A DNA stretch of 64,000 nucleotides from Virgibacillus doumboii (GTDB lineage: Bacteria > Bacillota > Bacilli > Bacillales > Amphibacillaceae): positions 555,232 to 619,231 of the forward strand of contig NZ_CADCWQ010000002.1 of the NCBI RefSeq assembly GCF_902806455.1, in the 5' to 3' direction. Numbering within the stretch: position 1 is the first letter of the stretch; each line of letters begins with the position of its first letter. Under the pieces are notes generated by a model. It was given only the letters and a program-made list of their open reading frames with translations. It made no database searches and was not told the origin of the DNA. Shown piece after piece: positions 54,195-63,548 of this stretch. The position numbers and the translations under genes are program-made.

Positions 54195-55205
54195 ATGGAT
54201 GCCTTGCAATTAGATGCAGATAACTATAAGAATCTATTAAAGCATTACATCGAAACACAGGATGAGCAATCACTTTACGGCGCAGAACAAGTCAGCAAAA
54301 CATTTATAAAAAATAATGTTCCGCCGGAGGAAATTGTGAATTTGCATAACCAGGCACTGTCCGAGCTGTATCCGGACCTGCCTGAACATATTCAACATTC
54401 CATGAATTTTTTACTGGAAACAATGATTTCGTACGGGATTGCACATCAGGAGTACCAGACATTGAGAGAACAGCAGTCAGAGCTTAAATCGGAAATTTCT
54501 GTAGCTGCGGGGATGCAGGACACGTTATTAGCTACAACCAAGCCTGAAATCGATGGGTTGGATATAGGCGTTATAAGTGTTCCGGCACATCAAATGAATG
54601 GAGATTACCATCATTTTATTAAAGGCAAGGATGGTTCACTCGGGATTGCAGTTGCCGACGTAATCGGAAAAGGTATACCTGCAGCATTGTGTATGTCGAT
54701 GATTAAGTATTCAATGGATAGTTTTCCGGAAGAAACAATGAGTCCAAAAGCAATTTTGAAAAACTTAAACCGGGTTGTCGAACGAAATGTTGATTCCAGT
54801 ATGTTTATCACGATGTTCTATGCGCAGTACCTCCCGGATGAAAGCAAACTTTATTATTCATCAGCCGGCCATGAACCCGGTTTTTATTATCATGCGGAAA
54901 AAGATGAATTTGAGGAAATCGAAACAAAAGGCCTTGTCCTTGGGGTTTCTCCGGATTCTGATTATAAACAATATGAACGGATAATTAATAAGGACGATAT
55001 GGTTATTATATTGACTGATGGCGTTACAGAGTGCAGGCAGGGAAACCGGTTTATTGAGAGTGAAGAAATACTTGATGTAATCAGACAATACGCACATCTG
55101 ACCGCTCAGGAAATTGTCAATGGAGTGTATAAATATTTCGAAAGGCTGCAAGGGTTCCAGTTACGTGATGACTTTACATTAATTATTTTACGAAAACAGG
55201 TTTAA
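54195..55205 (+). CDS. rsbU: PP2C-type phosphatase RsbU
   Basis: A 336-residue environmental-stress phosphatase. Residues 1-85 are the helical RsbT-binding domain. The PPM/SpoIIE domain (about 120-334) has MNGDYHHFI, VADVIGKGIPAALCMSMIKY, YSSAGHEPGFYY, LVLGV and ILTDGVTECRQ. It dephosphorylates RsbV when RsbT binds. ATG at 54195 follows GGGGAGGT. Its Val-stop codons (GTT TAA) are also the -35 element of a sigma-B type promoter. Confidence 0.95.
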   Translation: MDALQLDADNYKNLLKHYIETQDEQSLYGAEQVSKTFIKNNVPPEEIVNLHNQALSELYPDLPEHIQHSMNFLLETMISYGIAHQEYQTLREQQSELKSEISVAAGMQDTLLATTKPEIDGLDIGVISVPAHQMNGDYHHFIKGKDGSLGIAVADVIGKGIPAALCMSMIKYSMDSFPEETMSPKAILKNLNRVVERNVDSSMFITMFYAQYLPDESKLYYSSAGHEPGFYYHAEKDEFEEIETKGLVLGVSPDSDYKQYERIINKDDMVIILTDGVTECRQGNRFIESEEILDVIRQYAHLTAQEIVNGVYKYFERLQGFQLRDDFTLIILRKQV

Positions 55206-55225
55206 ACCATCATTAATTAGGGAAA
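55200..55225 (+). promoter_or_regulatory. Sigma-B type promoter for rsbV-rsbW-sigB-rsbX
   Basis: GTTTAA (55200-55205), a 14-bp spacer and GGGAAA (55220-55225) match the sigma-B consensus. The -35 overlaps the rsbU stop codon. It equals in position the autoregulatory promoter known ahead of rsbV in B. subtilis. Confidence 0.8.
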
Positions 55226-55248
55226 AAGTCCTTTATTGATATTGTGAT

Positions 55249-55390
55249 GGGGCTGGGACAAAACGATAACGGTAACGCAAAAGACGAATAATGCACAAAA
55301 ATAAGCGAAGTATATTTCCGGAGCGGTTATACACACCATTTTCCAGTTAGTTCGAATTTTCTTTTGATAAAAGTCTTTTGCCCCAGCCTC
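55249..55390. repeat. GGCTGGGACAAAA element inside the sigB operon leader
   Basis: GGGGCTGGGACAAAA (55249-55263) is inverted at 55376-55390 (TTTTGCCCCAGCCTC). The 142-bp element lies between the sigma-B promoter and rsbV and would be transcribed as a hairpin leader. The interior AGTATATTTCCGGAGCGG recurs in other repeats. Confidence 0.85.
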
Positions 55391-55427
55391 AACGATAAAA
55401 ACGGTTAAATCATGTAGGAGGATGGCG

Positions 55428-55760
55428 ATGAATTTACAGATTGATGTTACAGAGAGTAATGAGAAGTCTGTTGTAAATCTGACAGGGGAAATTGATGCAT
55501 ATACAGCACCAAAGTTAAAAGAGGCAGTACTGCCACTAACAAAAGCTAACGGACAGACTGTGGAAGTGAATCTGGAAGACGTTGATTACATGGATAGTAC
55601 GGGCCTTGGTGTCTTCATAAGTGCCTTGAAATCAACGAAAGAGAATGACAGTAAGCTGAAATTGGTAAATCTGCAGGATCGTGTAGCAAGGTTGTTTAAA
55701 ATTACCGGACTTGACGAAATTATAGATATAGGTACTGCGATTAGAGGTGAGAATTCGTAA
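55428..55760 (+). CDS. rsbV: Anti-anti-sigma factor RsbV
   Basis: A 110-residue STAS protein. LTGEIDAYTAPKLKEAVLPL and VDYMDSTGLGVFISALKS carry the phosphorylatable S57. Dephosphorylated RsbV takes RsbW away from SigB. ATG at 55428 lies 6 nt behind TAGGAGG and gives the expected N-terminus; the ATG at 55422 overlaps the ribosome site. The stop overlaps the rsbW start. Confidence 0.95.
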   Translation: MNLQIDVTESNEKSVVNLTGEIDAYTAPKLKEAVLPLTKANGQTVEVNLEDVDYMDSTGLGVFISALKSTKENDSKLKLVNLQDRVARLFKITGLDEIIDIGTAIRGENS

Positions 55761-56236
55761 TGGAAATGTTTGATTTTATCGAAATGAAGATTCCTGCGAA
55801 GGCAGAATATGTGGGCGTTGCCCGCTTGAGCTTGTCAGGAATTGCCAACAGAATGGGCTTTACCTATGAGGATATTGAGGATTTAAAGGTAGCCGTTTCA
55901 GAAGCAATTACAAATGCTGTTGATCACGCCTATGATGACCAGGATGACGGGGAAATAACTGTTGGGTTTGGTGTATACGAAGATCGCCTGGAAACAATGG
56001 TAGCTGACCATGGAGGCAGCTTCGATCTTAAAGATATAAAAGGGGGAATAGGTCCATACAAGGAATCAGAGTCGGTTGAAAATTTACGCGAAGGTGGCTT
56101 TGGGTTATTTTTAATTAACGCGTTAATGGACAAAGTTGAACTAAATAACAACTATGGCGTTATCGTATTAATGACCAAGTACCTTTATGAAACTGAGGTG
56201 GGTTCCAGTGACGACCAGATCTCAACCACACAATAA
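55760..56236 (+). CDS. rsbW: Anti-sigma-B factor and RsbV kinase RsbW
   Basis: A 158-residue GHKL kinase. The N box is VSEAITNAVDHAYDD, G1 VADHGGSFD and G2 LREGGFGLFLINALMD. It binds SigB or phosphorylates RsbV depending on ATP and partner state. The start ATG overlaps rsbV by one base and the 3' end overlaps sigB by 29 bp. Confidence 0.95.
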   Translation: MEMFDFIEMKIPAKAEYVGVARLSLSGIANRMGFTYEDIEDLKVAVSEAITNAVDHAYDDQDDGEITVGFGVYEDRLETMVADHGGSFDLKDIKGGIGPYKESESVENLREGGFGLFLINALMDKVELNNNYGVIVLMTKYLYETEVGSSDDQISTTQ

Positions 56237-56999
56237 AGGAAGAGATGAGGTTTACGGATGGATAGAACATCTCCAACAGGACCCGACAGATGAAGCCTTG
56301 CAGGAGAAAATTGTACTGGCTTACACTGACCTGGTTGAATCAATTGCCAGGAAGTACTCGAAAAACAGCAGTATACATGAAGACTTAGTCCAGGTTGGTA
56401 TGATAGGACTGCTTGCTGCAGTAAGAAGGTATGATGCTTCTTTTGGCAAGTCATTCGAATCATTTGCCATCCCTACCATAATCGGTGAGATAAAACGATT
56501 CATTCGGGACAAAACGTGGAGTGTTCATGTTCCACGACGTATAAAAGAGTTAGGACCAAAGATTAAGAAAGCCGTTGATGAATTAACAACAGAAAATCAG
56601 AATTCACCTACAGTTAAACAAATTGCTGGTTATTTGGGTGTCTCGGAAGAAGATGTGCTGGAAACGATGGAAATGGGTAAAAGCTATAAAGCCCTGTCCG
56701 TCGACAGAAAGATTGAAGCGGACTCTGATGGCAGTACGGTAGCTATTCTCGATTTAGTAGGTAAAAATGAAAATGGCTATGAAAATGTAGACCAGCGAAT
56801 GTTACTTGAGAAAATTATACCTATTTTATCAGAACGTGAGCAGCAAATTTTAAAGTGCACTTATTTTGATAATTTAAGTCAAAAGGAAACGGGAGAATTA
56901 CTCGGTATCTCCCAAATGCATGTATCAAGATTACAACGCCGTTCACTAAGAAAACTCCGTGAAGCAATTCAATCCGAGAATACGGAGGTATTTGATTGA
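56208..56999 (+). CDS. sigB: General stress sigma factor SigB
   Basis: A 263-residue SigB/F/G-group sigma factor. Region 2 contains EDLVQVGMIGLLAAVRRYD, FAIPTIIGEIKRFIRDKTWS and VHVPRRIKEL; region 3 follows; region 4 has LSEREQQILKCTYFDN and QKETGELLGISQMHVSRLQR. GTG at 56208 follows GAGGTGGG; an ATG at 56187 in the same frame lies too close to that site. It directs the stress regulon, including probably the promoters at 37492 and 55200. Confidence 0.96.
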   Translation: MTTRSQPHNKGRDEVYGWIEHLQQDPTDEALQEKIVLAYTDLVESIARKYSKNSSIHEDLVQVGMIGLLAAVRRYDASFGKSFESFAIPTIIGEIKRFIRDKTWSVHVPRRIKELGPKIKKAVDELTTENQNSPTVKQIAGYLGVSEEDVLETMEMGKSYKALSVDRKIEADSDGSTVAILDLVGKNENGYENVDQRMLLEKIIPILSEREQQILKCTYFDNLSQKETGELLGISQMHVSRLQRRSLRKLREAIQSENTEVFD

Positions 57000-57598
57000 G
57001 TACGGTAGAAAAGAAGGTAAAAGCAGCTGTTTACCAGAAACCGAAAAAAGGTGAGTACTTGTGTGGTGACAGTTACTTTTACAAGGAAACAGACAATGAA
57101 TTCATATGTGCACTGGCAGATGGATTGGGAAGCGGTGAATTTGCCAAAGAATCCTCCCAGATCGTAATTGATATTATAAAGAGAGATTACAATACATCTG
57201 TTGAACAGCTTATTAAAACATGTAATCAGCAGTTAACCGGGAAACGTGGTGTAGTTGTTGGGGTTTTAAAAATAGAGTTCGATAAACAGCGTTATACCTT
57301 TTCGTCCATTGGTAACATTGGGGTGTTAACAATCCCCCAGAACGGAAAGAAAAAAAGAAACATACCTGATCCCGGTTATCTTGCGGGTTATCACCGGCCG
57401 TTTAAAGTTGTTACGGAAAATCTTGAGCCGGCAATGACGTTTATTATGTTTACAGATGGTGTTACGGATGCAGATTTATCACAAAGTTTTTTACTGAACA
57501 GCGATGTGAATTGTATAGCGAAAGCGTATGAAGAACATACAGATGGAAAAGTGAGAAGTGATGATACAACTTTAATAGCTATACGGTACGAAGCATAG
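56996..57598 (+). CDS. rsbX: PP2C-type feedback phosphatase RsbX
   Basis: A 200-residue minimal PPM phosphatase. ALADGLGSGEFAKESSQIVI, FTDGVTDADLSQSF and SDDTTLIAIRYE provide the metal-binding Asp residues. It dephosphorylates RsbS and RsbR to reset the stressosome. The TTG start overlaps the sigB stop (TTGA) behind GGAGGT. It ends at the terminator at 57599. Confidence 0.93.
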   Translation: MSTVEKKVKAAVYQKPKKGEYLCGDSYFYKETDNEFICALADGLGSGEFAKESSQIVIDIIKRDYNTSVEQLIKTCNQQLTGKRGVVVGVLKIEFDKQRYTFSSIGNIGVLTIPQNGKKKRNIPDPGYLAGYHRPFKVVTENLEPAMTFIMFTDGVTDADLSQSFLLNSDVNCIAKAYEEHTDGKVRSDDTTLIAIRYEA

Positions 57599-57626
57599 GT
57601 CCGGCAATATTTTGTCGGACTTTTTT
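57599..57626 (+). terminator. Terminator of the sigB operon
   Basis: GTCCGGCA and TTGTCGGAC arms are followed by T6. Confidence 0.85.
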
Positions 57627-57679
57627 CATTTCGGCTTATTTTTGGTAAAATAAGGACGTACATAAAGGAGGAGCCAATC

Positions 57680-59851
57680 GTGTCAACTGAATTAGAACAA
57701 TGGGTAGCAAAAGAAGCTGATGTAAAAACTGCTATCGTTAAAAAAGTTATCGCATTAATGGATGAAGGAAACACCGTACCATTTATCGCGCGTTACCGAA
57801 AAGAGGTTACTGGCGGACTGGATGAAGTCCAAATCAAATTGATTCAGGATAAATACCAATATGCAGTCAACCTTGCTGAACGAAAAGAAGAAGTAATCCG
57901 ATTAATCGATGAGCAGGGAAAGCTTACGGAGGAACTTGAACGTGATATAACACAAGCCACACAGCTGCAGCGTGTCGAGGACTTATACCGTCCATACAAG
58001 CAAAAACGCCGGACAAAAGCAACAATTGCCAAGGAAAAAGGACTGGAACCGCTGGCTGAAATTGTTTGGGCACAAGAAGCAAAAGATATATCTTCAGAAG
58101 CAGAGAAATTTTTATCTGAAGAGCATGAATTGAATACGATTGAAGACGTGTTGACAGGCGTAAACAATATAATTGCTGAATGGATATCAGATGATCCGGA
58201 ATACCGTGAATATATTCGTGAAGAGACGTTTAAACGTGGTACAATGCACGCCGAGGCAAAGGATGCGGATAAGGACGATAAAGGCGTCTATGAAATGTAT
58301 TACGAATATGATGAGGCTGTTCGCTCCATGGTCTCGCATCGTATCCTGGCACTGAATCGCGGTGAAAAAGAGGAAGTACTGAAAGTGTCGATTGAGTCGC
58401 CAATTGATCGTGTTTTTGAATTTTTACAGAAAAAAGTTATTGCGAATAAAGGGAATCAGGAGACAGCGGCTATTTTGCAGGGAGCAATCGAGGATGGCTA
58501 TAAGCGGTTAATCCAGCCTTCCATTGAACGGGAAATCCGCAATAGTCTAACCGAAAAAGCTGAAGAGCAGGCAATTGATGTATTTTCAAAAAATCTTAAA
58601 AACCTGCTGCTGCAGCCACCACTGAAAGGAAAAACAGTTTTAGGGGTGGATCCGGCCTATCGAACCGGGTGTAAGCTTGCAGTGGTTGATGAAACAGGGA
58701 AAGTTCACCAGGTTGGCGTCATGTATCCAACAGCGCCAAAACATGATACAGCCGGCGCTGAAAAAATGGTGATGAATCTTATCAACGAATTTGATGTTGA
58801 ACTGATTGCCATAGGAAATGGAACAGCTTCACGGGAAACAGAGCAGTTTATAGCTGATGTGATTGGAAAGCACGCATTGGAAATTCCATACATTATTGTC
58901 AATGAAGCGGGCGCGAGTGTTTATTCAGCATCCAAACTGGCCCGGGAAGAGTTTCCTGATCTGCAAGTCGAAGAACGAAGCGCAGCATCGATTGCACGAA
59001 GAGTACAGGATCCGCTTGCCGAGCTCGTAAAGATTGATCCGAAGTCGATTGGTGTCGGTCAGTATCAGCACGATGTCAGTCAAAAAGCGCTGAATGAATC
59101 CCTGACATTTGTTGTGGAAACTGCGGTTAACCAGGTTGGCGTTAATGTAAATACAGCCTCAACTTCATTACTGCAATATGTAGCGGGCCTTAGTAAAACC
59201 GTGGCTAATAATATTGTGAATCAACGGAATGACGAAGGGAAGTTTACCAACCGTAAACAATTGAAAAAAATTCCGCGTCTAGGTGCAAAAACATATGAAC
59301 AGGGGATTGGATTTTTACGGATTCCGGATGGCGAAAACCCGCTTGATCGGACGCCGATCCACCCGGAAAGCTATTCACATACGGAACAGCTGCTGCAGAT
59401 GATTGACTGTGAGATCAGTGACATCGGCTCAGACAAGCTTGGCAATAAATTGAATGAATTGAATAAAAGCGAAGTAGCTGATCAATTGGAAATTGGTGAG
59501 CCAACGTTAATCGATATTATGAATGCGCTGAGTCGCCCGGAACGTGACCCGCGTGATGACCTGCCTAAACCATTGTTAAAACAGAATGTCATGAGTATGG
59601 AAGATTTAAAACCAGGAATGGAAATGCAGGGAACTGTAAGGAATGTCGTCGACTTTGGTGTTTTTGTGGATATTGGTGTCAAACAGGATGGACTCGTGCA
59701 TATTTCAAAAATGGCAAATAAATTTGTGAAGCACCCAATGGATATAGCATCTGTAGGTGATGTGGTAACCGTATGGGTTGAAAATGTCGATGTGGACAAG
59801 GGGCGCATTGCATTGACGATGATTGGTGGAAATGAGGCTAAAAAAAGCTGA
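57680..59851 (+). CDS. tex: Tex-family RNA-binding transcription accessory protein
   Basis: A 723-residue YqgF/HhH/S1 protein. VPFIARYRKEVTGGLDE marks the Tex N-terminus. The RNase H-like YqgF part has LGVDPAYRTGCKLAVVD and AIGNGTASRETE. VGQYQHDVSQKALNESL and ASTSLLQYVAGLSKTVANNI form the HhH part. The C-terminal S1 domain (about 648-718) has GMEMQGTVRNVVDFGVFVDI. The start is GTG at 57680, behind AAAGGAGGAG. It is syntenic with B. subtilis ydcI. Confidence 0.95.
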   Translation: MSTELEQWVAKEADVKTAIVKKVIALMDEGNTVPFIARYRKEVTGGLDEVQIKLIQDKYQYAVNLAERKEEVIRLIDEQGKLTEELERDITQATQLQRVEDLYRPYKQKRRTKATIAKEKGLEPLAEIVWAQEAKDISSEAEKFLSEEHELNTIEDVLTGVNNIIAEWISDDPEYREYIREETFKRGTMHAEAKDADKDDKGVYEMYYEYDEAVRSMVSHRILALNRGEKEEVLKVSIESPIDRVFEFLQKKVIANKGNQETAAILQGAIEDGYKRLIQPSIEREIRNSLTEKAEEQAIDVFSKNLKNLLLQPPLKGKTVLGVDPAYRTGCKLAVVDETGKVHQVGVMYPTAPKHDTAGAEKMVMNLINEFDVELIAIGNGTASRETEQFIADVIGKHALEIPYIIVNEAGASVYSASKLAREEFPDLQVEERSAASIARRVQDPLAELVKIDPKSIGVGQYQHDVSQKALNESLTFVVETAVNQVGVNVNTASTSLLQYVAGLSKTVANNIVNQRNDEGKFTNRKQLKKIPRLGAKTYEQGIGFLRIPDGENPLDRTPIHPESYSHTEQLLQMIDCEISDIGSDKLGNKLNELNKSEVADQLEIGEPTLIDIMNALSRPERDPRDDLPKPLLKQNVMSMEDLKPGMEMQGTVRNVVDFGVFVDIGVKQDGLVHISKMANKFVKHPMDIASVGDVVTVWVENVDVDKGRIALTMIGGNEAKKS

Positions 59852-59878
59852 TGATCTTAAGTGATCATCAGCTTTTTT
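59841..59878. terminator. Bidirectional terminator between tex and katA
   Basis: AAAAAAGCTGATGATC and GATCATCAGCTTTTTT form a 16-bp perfect stem. Confidence 0.95.
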
Positions 59879-59885
59879 GCTGCAT

Positions 59886-61349
59886 TTATTTTACATTGGC
59901 TGGAACTTTTAATCCCAATCCTTCTGCAATGCGTTCACCGTATTCCGGATCCGCTTTGTAGAAGTGCTCGATTTGACGCAATTTAATGTCGTCATAATCA
60001 ACTTGCTTCATATGATCGACAACATTTTGGATAAGACGGTCTTTTTCATCCGTACTCATCAGGCGATATAAGTCGCCAGCTTGCGTGTAATGGTCTTTTT
60101 GTGAATAAGCTACACTGTCAGCATTTCCGTATACTTCAAACGGATTAATTTTTGAATCCGGATCCTCTTTTGGCTCATTATCATACCGGTTTGGTTCATA
60201 ATGAACGGAACGGTCGCCGCCTTCATAGCGCATTTGCCCGCCGAATTGATAGTTTTGTGCTCCGTTAATTGGGCGGTTGATCGGCAGCTGCTGGTGGTTG
60301 GTACCGATACGGTAGCGTTGTGTATCAGAGTAGCTGAACAAGCGGCCCTGCAGCATTTTATCCGGTGAAGCTTCAATGCCTGGTATCAGGTTTGCAGGTG
60401 ATAGTGCTGCCTGCTCTACTTCATCAAAATAGTTTTCCGGATTTTTATTCAGAACCATGCGTCCAACTTCGATAAGCGGATAATCTTTATGTGACCATGT
60501 TTTTGTCACATCGAATGGATCCCACTTGTAGTCTTTTGCATCCTCGTAAGGCATAACCTGTACGTAAAGTGTCCATGCAGGATAGTCACCTTTGTCGATT
60601 GCATTATACAGGTCTTCGGTATGATAATCCGGGTTATCTCCGGACAGTTTGTCAGCAAGGTCTACATCTAGTCCTTTGACACCCTGTTCAGAAATGAAAT
60701 GGTATTTAACCCATACCGGTTCACCATCTTTGTTGACCCATTTGTACGTATGACTTCCATAGCCGTTCATATGACGGTATGTGGCCGGTATGCCACGGTC
60801 TCCGTGTAAGTATGTTACCTGATGCAATGATTCTGGTGAGTGTGACCAGAAATCCCAAACAGCATTTTTATCTTTCAGGTTTGTTTTTGGATTACGTTTT
60901 TGTGTGTGAATGAAATCAGGGAATTTGATAGCATCACGGATAAAGAAAATTGGTGTGTTGTTACCAACTAAGTCATAATTGCCTTCCTGTGTATAAAATT
61001 TAACAGCAAATCCTCGTGGGTCACGAACGGTGTCTGCTGAACCCAGTTCACCTGCAACTGTTGAGAATCTGATGAACATTGGAGTTTCTTTGCCGGCTTC
61101 ATTTAAAAAGTCAGCTTTTGTATATTTGGAAATTTCGTCATTTGTTACTGTGAAAACACCGTGTGCTCCAGCACCTTTTGCGTGAACAACACGTTCCGGA
61201 ACGCGTTCTCTGTCAAAGTGCGCCATTTTCTCCAGAAAGTGAACATCTTGAATTAAGGCCGGACCTCGTTGACCTGCTGTAATCATATTCTGGTTATCCC
61301 CGACCGGAGCACCAGAAGCAGTCGTCATTCTTTTCTTTTCGTTACTCAC
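59886..61349 (-). CDS. katA: Monofunctional haem catalase (clade 3)
   Basis: A 487-residue small-subunit catalase converting hydrogen peroxide to water and oxygen. The distal His is H56 in [14 protein letters not shown], the distal Asn lies in the [19 protein letters not shown] region, and the proximal haem Tyr is in [20 protein letters not shown]. The start is GTG at 61349 behind GGAGAGGTG. The promoter region (61350-61500) is very AT-rich; I found no convincing PerR box. It interrupts the tex-ydcK order of B. subtilis. Confidence 0.95.
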   Translation of the reverse strand: MSNEKKRMTTASGAPVGDNQNMITAGQRGPALIQDVHFLEKMAHFDRERVPERVVHAKGAGAHGVFTVTNDEISKYTKADFLNEAGKETPMFIRFSTVAGELGSADTVRDPRGFAVKFYTQEGNYDLVGNNTPIFFIRDAIKFPDFIHTQKRNPKTNLKDKNAVWDFWSHSPESLHQVTYLHGDRGIPATYRHMNGYGSHTYKWVNKDGEPVWVKYHFISEQGVKGLDVDLADKLSGDNPDYHTEDLYNAIDKGDYPAWTLYVQVMPYEDAKDYKWDPFDVTKTWSHKDYPLIEVGRMVLNKNPENYFDEVEQAALSPANLIPGIEASPDKMLQGRLFSYSDTQRYRIGTNHQQLPINRPINGAQNYQFGGQMRYEGGDRSVHYEPNRYDNEPKEDPDSKINPFEVYGNADSVAYSQKDHYTQAGDLYRLMSTDEKDRLIQNVVDHMKQVDYDDIKLRQIEHFYKADPEYGERIAEGLGLKVPANVK

Positions 61350-61526
61350 TTACTGAACACCTCTCCTTGTCTAATAATAATCTTACATATTCAATTATAA
61401 TATAAAACTATTAAAAATCAATTATTAAAAATCAATCTTTAATTAAAATTAGTATAAATAAGCTTGTGTTGTTTTAGGGTAGCGCTGTGGTAAAATATAA
61501 AATAAGATAATTCAAGGATGATATAT

Positions 61527-61982
61527 ATGAAACTATTGGACGAAAAAAAACTGAATCAATTGGTTAATGATTTATCAATTAAGTATTTTTCTAAACCCTT
61601 CAAGGATAAGGTTTATTATAATAAACGGCTTCGGACTACCGGTGGAAGATACATTCCATCCAAGCGGATAATCGAACTGAATCCTAAGTATGCAATAGAA
61701 ACAGATGAAGACGAAGTAGTTGGGATCATAAAACACGAGTTGTGTCACTATCACCTTCATATGGAAGGAAAAGGCTATAAACATGGTGATGCAGATTTCA
61801 AACGATTATTAAAAAAGACCGGATCACCACGACATTGTAAAGCCCTTCCTTCATCTAAGAGGCAAATCAAACACATTTATATATGTAAAGACTGTTCACA
61901 TGTTTATAAAAGACAGCGTCGGGTGGATTTAAAGAAATACAGGTGTGGTAAGTGTGGCGGCAAATTGACAACTGGTGATTGA
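61527..61982 (+). CDS. ydcK: SprT-like zinc metalloprotease-fold protein
   Basis: A 151-residue SprT family protein. The zinc motif is IIKHELCHYHLHMEGKGYKH (HExxH) and the C-terminal zinc ribbon is CKDCSHVYKRQRRVD followed by CGKCGGKL. The cellular substrate in bacteria is not established. ATG at 61527 is preferred, with AAGGATG 6 nt upstream; the ATG at 61518 overlaps that site. It is syntenic with B. subtilis ydcK. Confidence 0.88.
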   Translation: MKLLDEKKLNQLVNDLSIKYFSKPFKDKVYYNKRLRTTGGRYIPSKRIIELNPKYAIETDEDEVVGIIKHELCHYHLHMEGKGYKHGDADFKRLLKKTGSPRHCKALPSSKRQIKHIYICKDCSHVYKRQRRVDLKKYRCGKCGGKLTTGD

Positions 61983-62169
61983 TGTTTCTGATATGGAATG
62001 CAATAAATGGATGTCAATAAAAACGGTGTGTGGATAGCAGTATTAAATTGTACATTGGAATCGTTTGGAATTTCGATGCAAAACATTGACGAAAAGGGTC
62101 TTACATGTTAAATTAATATAGCCTTTTAATTAAGGCTCTGATGCTTGTTTATTCTTCAGCAAAAATCTG

Positions 62170-62198
62170 TTGACAACAAACAACATATATTGTATTAT
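62170..62198 (+). promoter_or_regulatory. Strong sigma-A promoter for the tRNA cluster
   Basis: TTGACA (62170-62175), 17 bp, then TATTAT (62193-62198) with an extended TG. A second, weaker TTGACG-17-TAAATT lies at about 62086-62114. Both precede the tRNA array by 280-400 bp. Confidence 0.8.
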
Positions 62199-62261
62199 AT
62201 TTTTCGTCGCAATTATTAGCGGCGTTTGATTCATGAAAATTTGATAAGCAAAATAACCATT

Positions 62262-62440
62262 TTGCGAGTGTGCAACATCGCCGAAACTACAACAAGACAA
62301 GCACAACTTATCTATCTTGATAACTATTTATGAATATTCCGCAGTAGCTGGCCGCGACATCACTGAGTTAACATCCATGTGCAGGCCTGCGAGGTGTGCG
62401 ACATCACTGAAATACTTGCAACATGACGAGCACGATTAAT
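62262..62440. repeat. Two degenerate copies of the CTTGCAACACGACGAGCA module
   Basis: GTGTGCAACATCGCCGAAAC, TACAACAAGACAAGCAC (about 62270-62303) and GTGTGCGACATCACTGAAAT, ACTTGCAACATGACGAGCAC (about 62395-62432). They lie in the transcribed leader between the promoter and tRNA-Asn. No gene is visible in 61983-62476. Confidence 0.75.
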
Positions 62441-62476
62441 TTGGTTAGTAAATATCATTAGGTATTTTAATATTAT

Positions 62477-62551
62477 TCCACAGTAGCTCAGCGGTAGAGC
62501 GGTCGGCTGTTAACCGATTAGTCGCAGGTTCGATTCCTGCCTGTGGAGCCA
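62477..62551 (+). tRNA. tRNA-Asn(GTT)
   Basis: Acceptor TCCACAG/CTGTGGA, anticodon GTT in the CTGTTAACC loop, T loop GGTTCGATTCC, CCA encoded. Confidence 0.97.
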
Positions 62552-62554
62552 TAT

Positions 62555-62645
62555 GGAGAAGTACTCAAGTGGCTGAAGAGGCGCCCCTGCTAAGGGTGTA
62601 GGTCGTGTAAGCGGCGCGAGGGTTCAAATCCCTCCTTCTCCGCCA
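62555..62645 (+). tRNA. tRNA-Ser(GCT)
   Basis: Acceptor GGAGAAG/CTTCTCC, anticodon GCT, long variable arm typical of serine tRNA, CCA encoded. Confidence 0.97.
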
Positions 62646-62651
62646 TTATAT

Positions 62652-62723
62652 GGCCCGTTGGTCAAGTGGTTAAGACACCGCCCTTTCACGGCGGTAACAC
62701 GGGTTCGAATCCCGTACGGGTCA
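62652..62723 (+). tRNA. tRNA-Glu(TTC)
   Basis: Acceptor GGCCCGT/ACGGGTC, anticodon TTC in CCTTTCACG, T loop GGTTCGAATCC. CCA is not encoded. Confidence 0.97.
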
Positions 62724-62752
62724 TCTTAAAATTTATATAAGTAAAACGGTTG

Positions 62753-62829
62753 GGTCCGGTAGTTCAGTTGGTTAGAATGCCTGCCTGTCACGCAGGAGGT
62801 CGCGGGTTCGAGTCCCGTCCGGACCGCCA
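62753..62829 (+). tRNA. tRNA-Asp(GTC)
   Basis: Acceptor GGTCCGG/CCGGACC, anticodon GTC in CTGTCACG, CCA encoded. Confidence 0.97.
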
Positions 62830-62834
62830 CTTGT

Positions 62835-62909
62835 TGGGCTATAGCCAAGCGGTAAGGCAACGGGTTTTGATCCCGTGATTCCCAGGTTCGAATCCTGGTA
62901 GCCCAGCCA
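62835..62909 (+). tRNA. tRNA-Gln(TTG)
   Basis: Acceptor TGGGCTA/TAGCCCA, anticodon TTG in GTTTTGATC, CCA encoded. Confidence 0.97.
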
Positions 62910-62982
62910 TTTTTTGTTTGTGTTTGGATTTTAAATATAAACGTTGGGCTACTTATATAAGAAAAGAAAGTATTAATAACAA

Positions 62983-63058
62983 GAGCCATTAGCTCAGCTG
63001 GCAGAGCATCTGACTTTTAATCAGAGGGTCGGAGGTTCGAATCCTCCATGGCTCACCA
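62983..63058 (+). tRNA. tRNA-Lys(TTT)
   Basis: Acceptor GAGCCAT/ATGGCTC, anticodon TTT in ACTTTTAAT, CCA encoded. Confidence 0.97.
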
Positions 63059-63064
63059 TTTTTT

Positions 63065-63147
63065 GCGGATGTGGCGGAATTGGCAGACGCGCTAGACCCA
63101 GGATCTAGTGTCTTTACGACGTGGGGGTTCGACTCCCTTCATCCGCA
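63065..63147 (+). tRNA. tRNA-Leu(CAG)
   Basis: Acceptor GCGGATG/CATCCGC, anticodon stem CTAGA/TCTAG with loop CCCAGGA giving CAG, long variable arm, CCA not encoded. Confidence 0.95.
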
Positions 63148-63202
63148 CTTAACATTTTTATACTGCTGTGTTCATCACGGCATTTTATTTTTGTGTAAGT
63201 AC

Positions 63203-63285
<83 letters not shown>

Positions 63286-63346
63286 TTGAAAAAACTTCTT
63301 GAAATCACTGTTCCGCTATGTTATATTTAAGAATGTCGCTTTTGAA

Positions 63347-63423
<77 letters not shown>

Positions 63424-63429
63424 TTTTTA

Positions 63430-63506
63430 CGGGAAGTAGCTCAGCTTGGTAGAGCACATGGTTTGGGACCATGGGGTCGCAGGTTCGAATCCTGTCTTCC
63501 CGACCA
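63430..63506 (+). tRNA. tRNA-Pro(TGG)
   Basis: Acceptor CGGGAAG/CTTCCCG, loop TTTGGGA giving TGG, CCA encoded. Confidence 0.97.
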
Positions 63507-63548
63507 TCGAAGAATTTAAATAGAATTAGGCTTTATTTAAATTACCAT

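Noticed and set aside
61350..61460. PerR box upstream of katA
   Set aside because: The AT-rich sequence gives only poor matches to TTATAAT-N-ATTATAA.
62941..62952. Second partial tRNA-Gln (GTTGGGCTA) before tRNA-Lys
   Set aside because: The match is only about 9-10 bases and may be chance.
62726..62989. Minus-strand ORF across tRNA-Asp and tRNA-Gln encoding GLEPATSCVTGRHSNQLNY-like protein
   Set aside because: It is the well-known false protein produced by antisense reading of tRNA genes.
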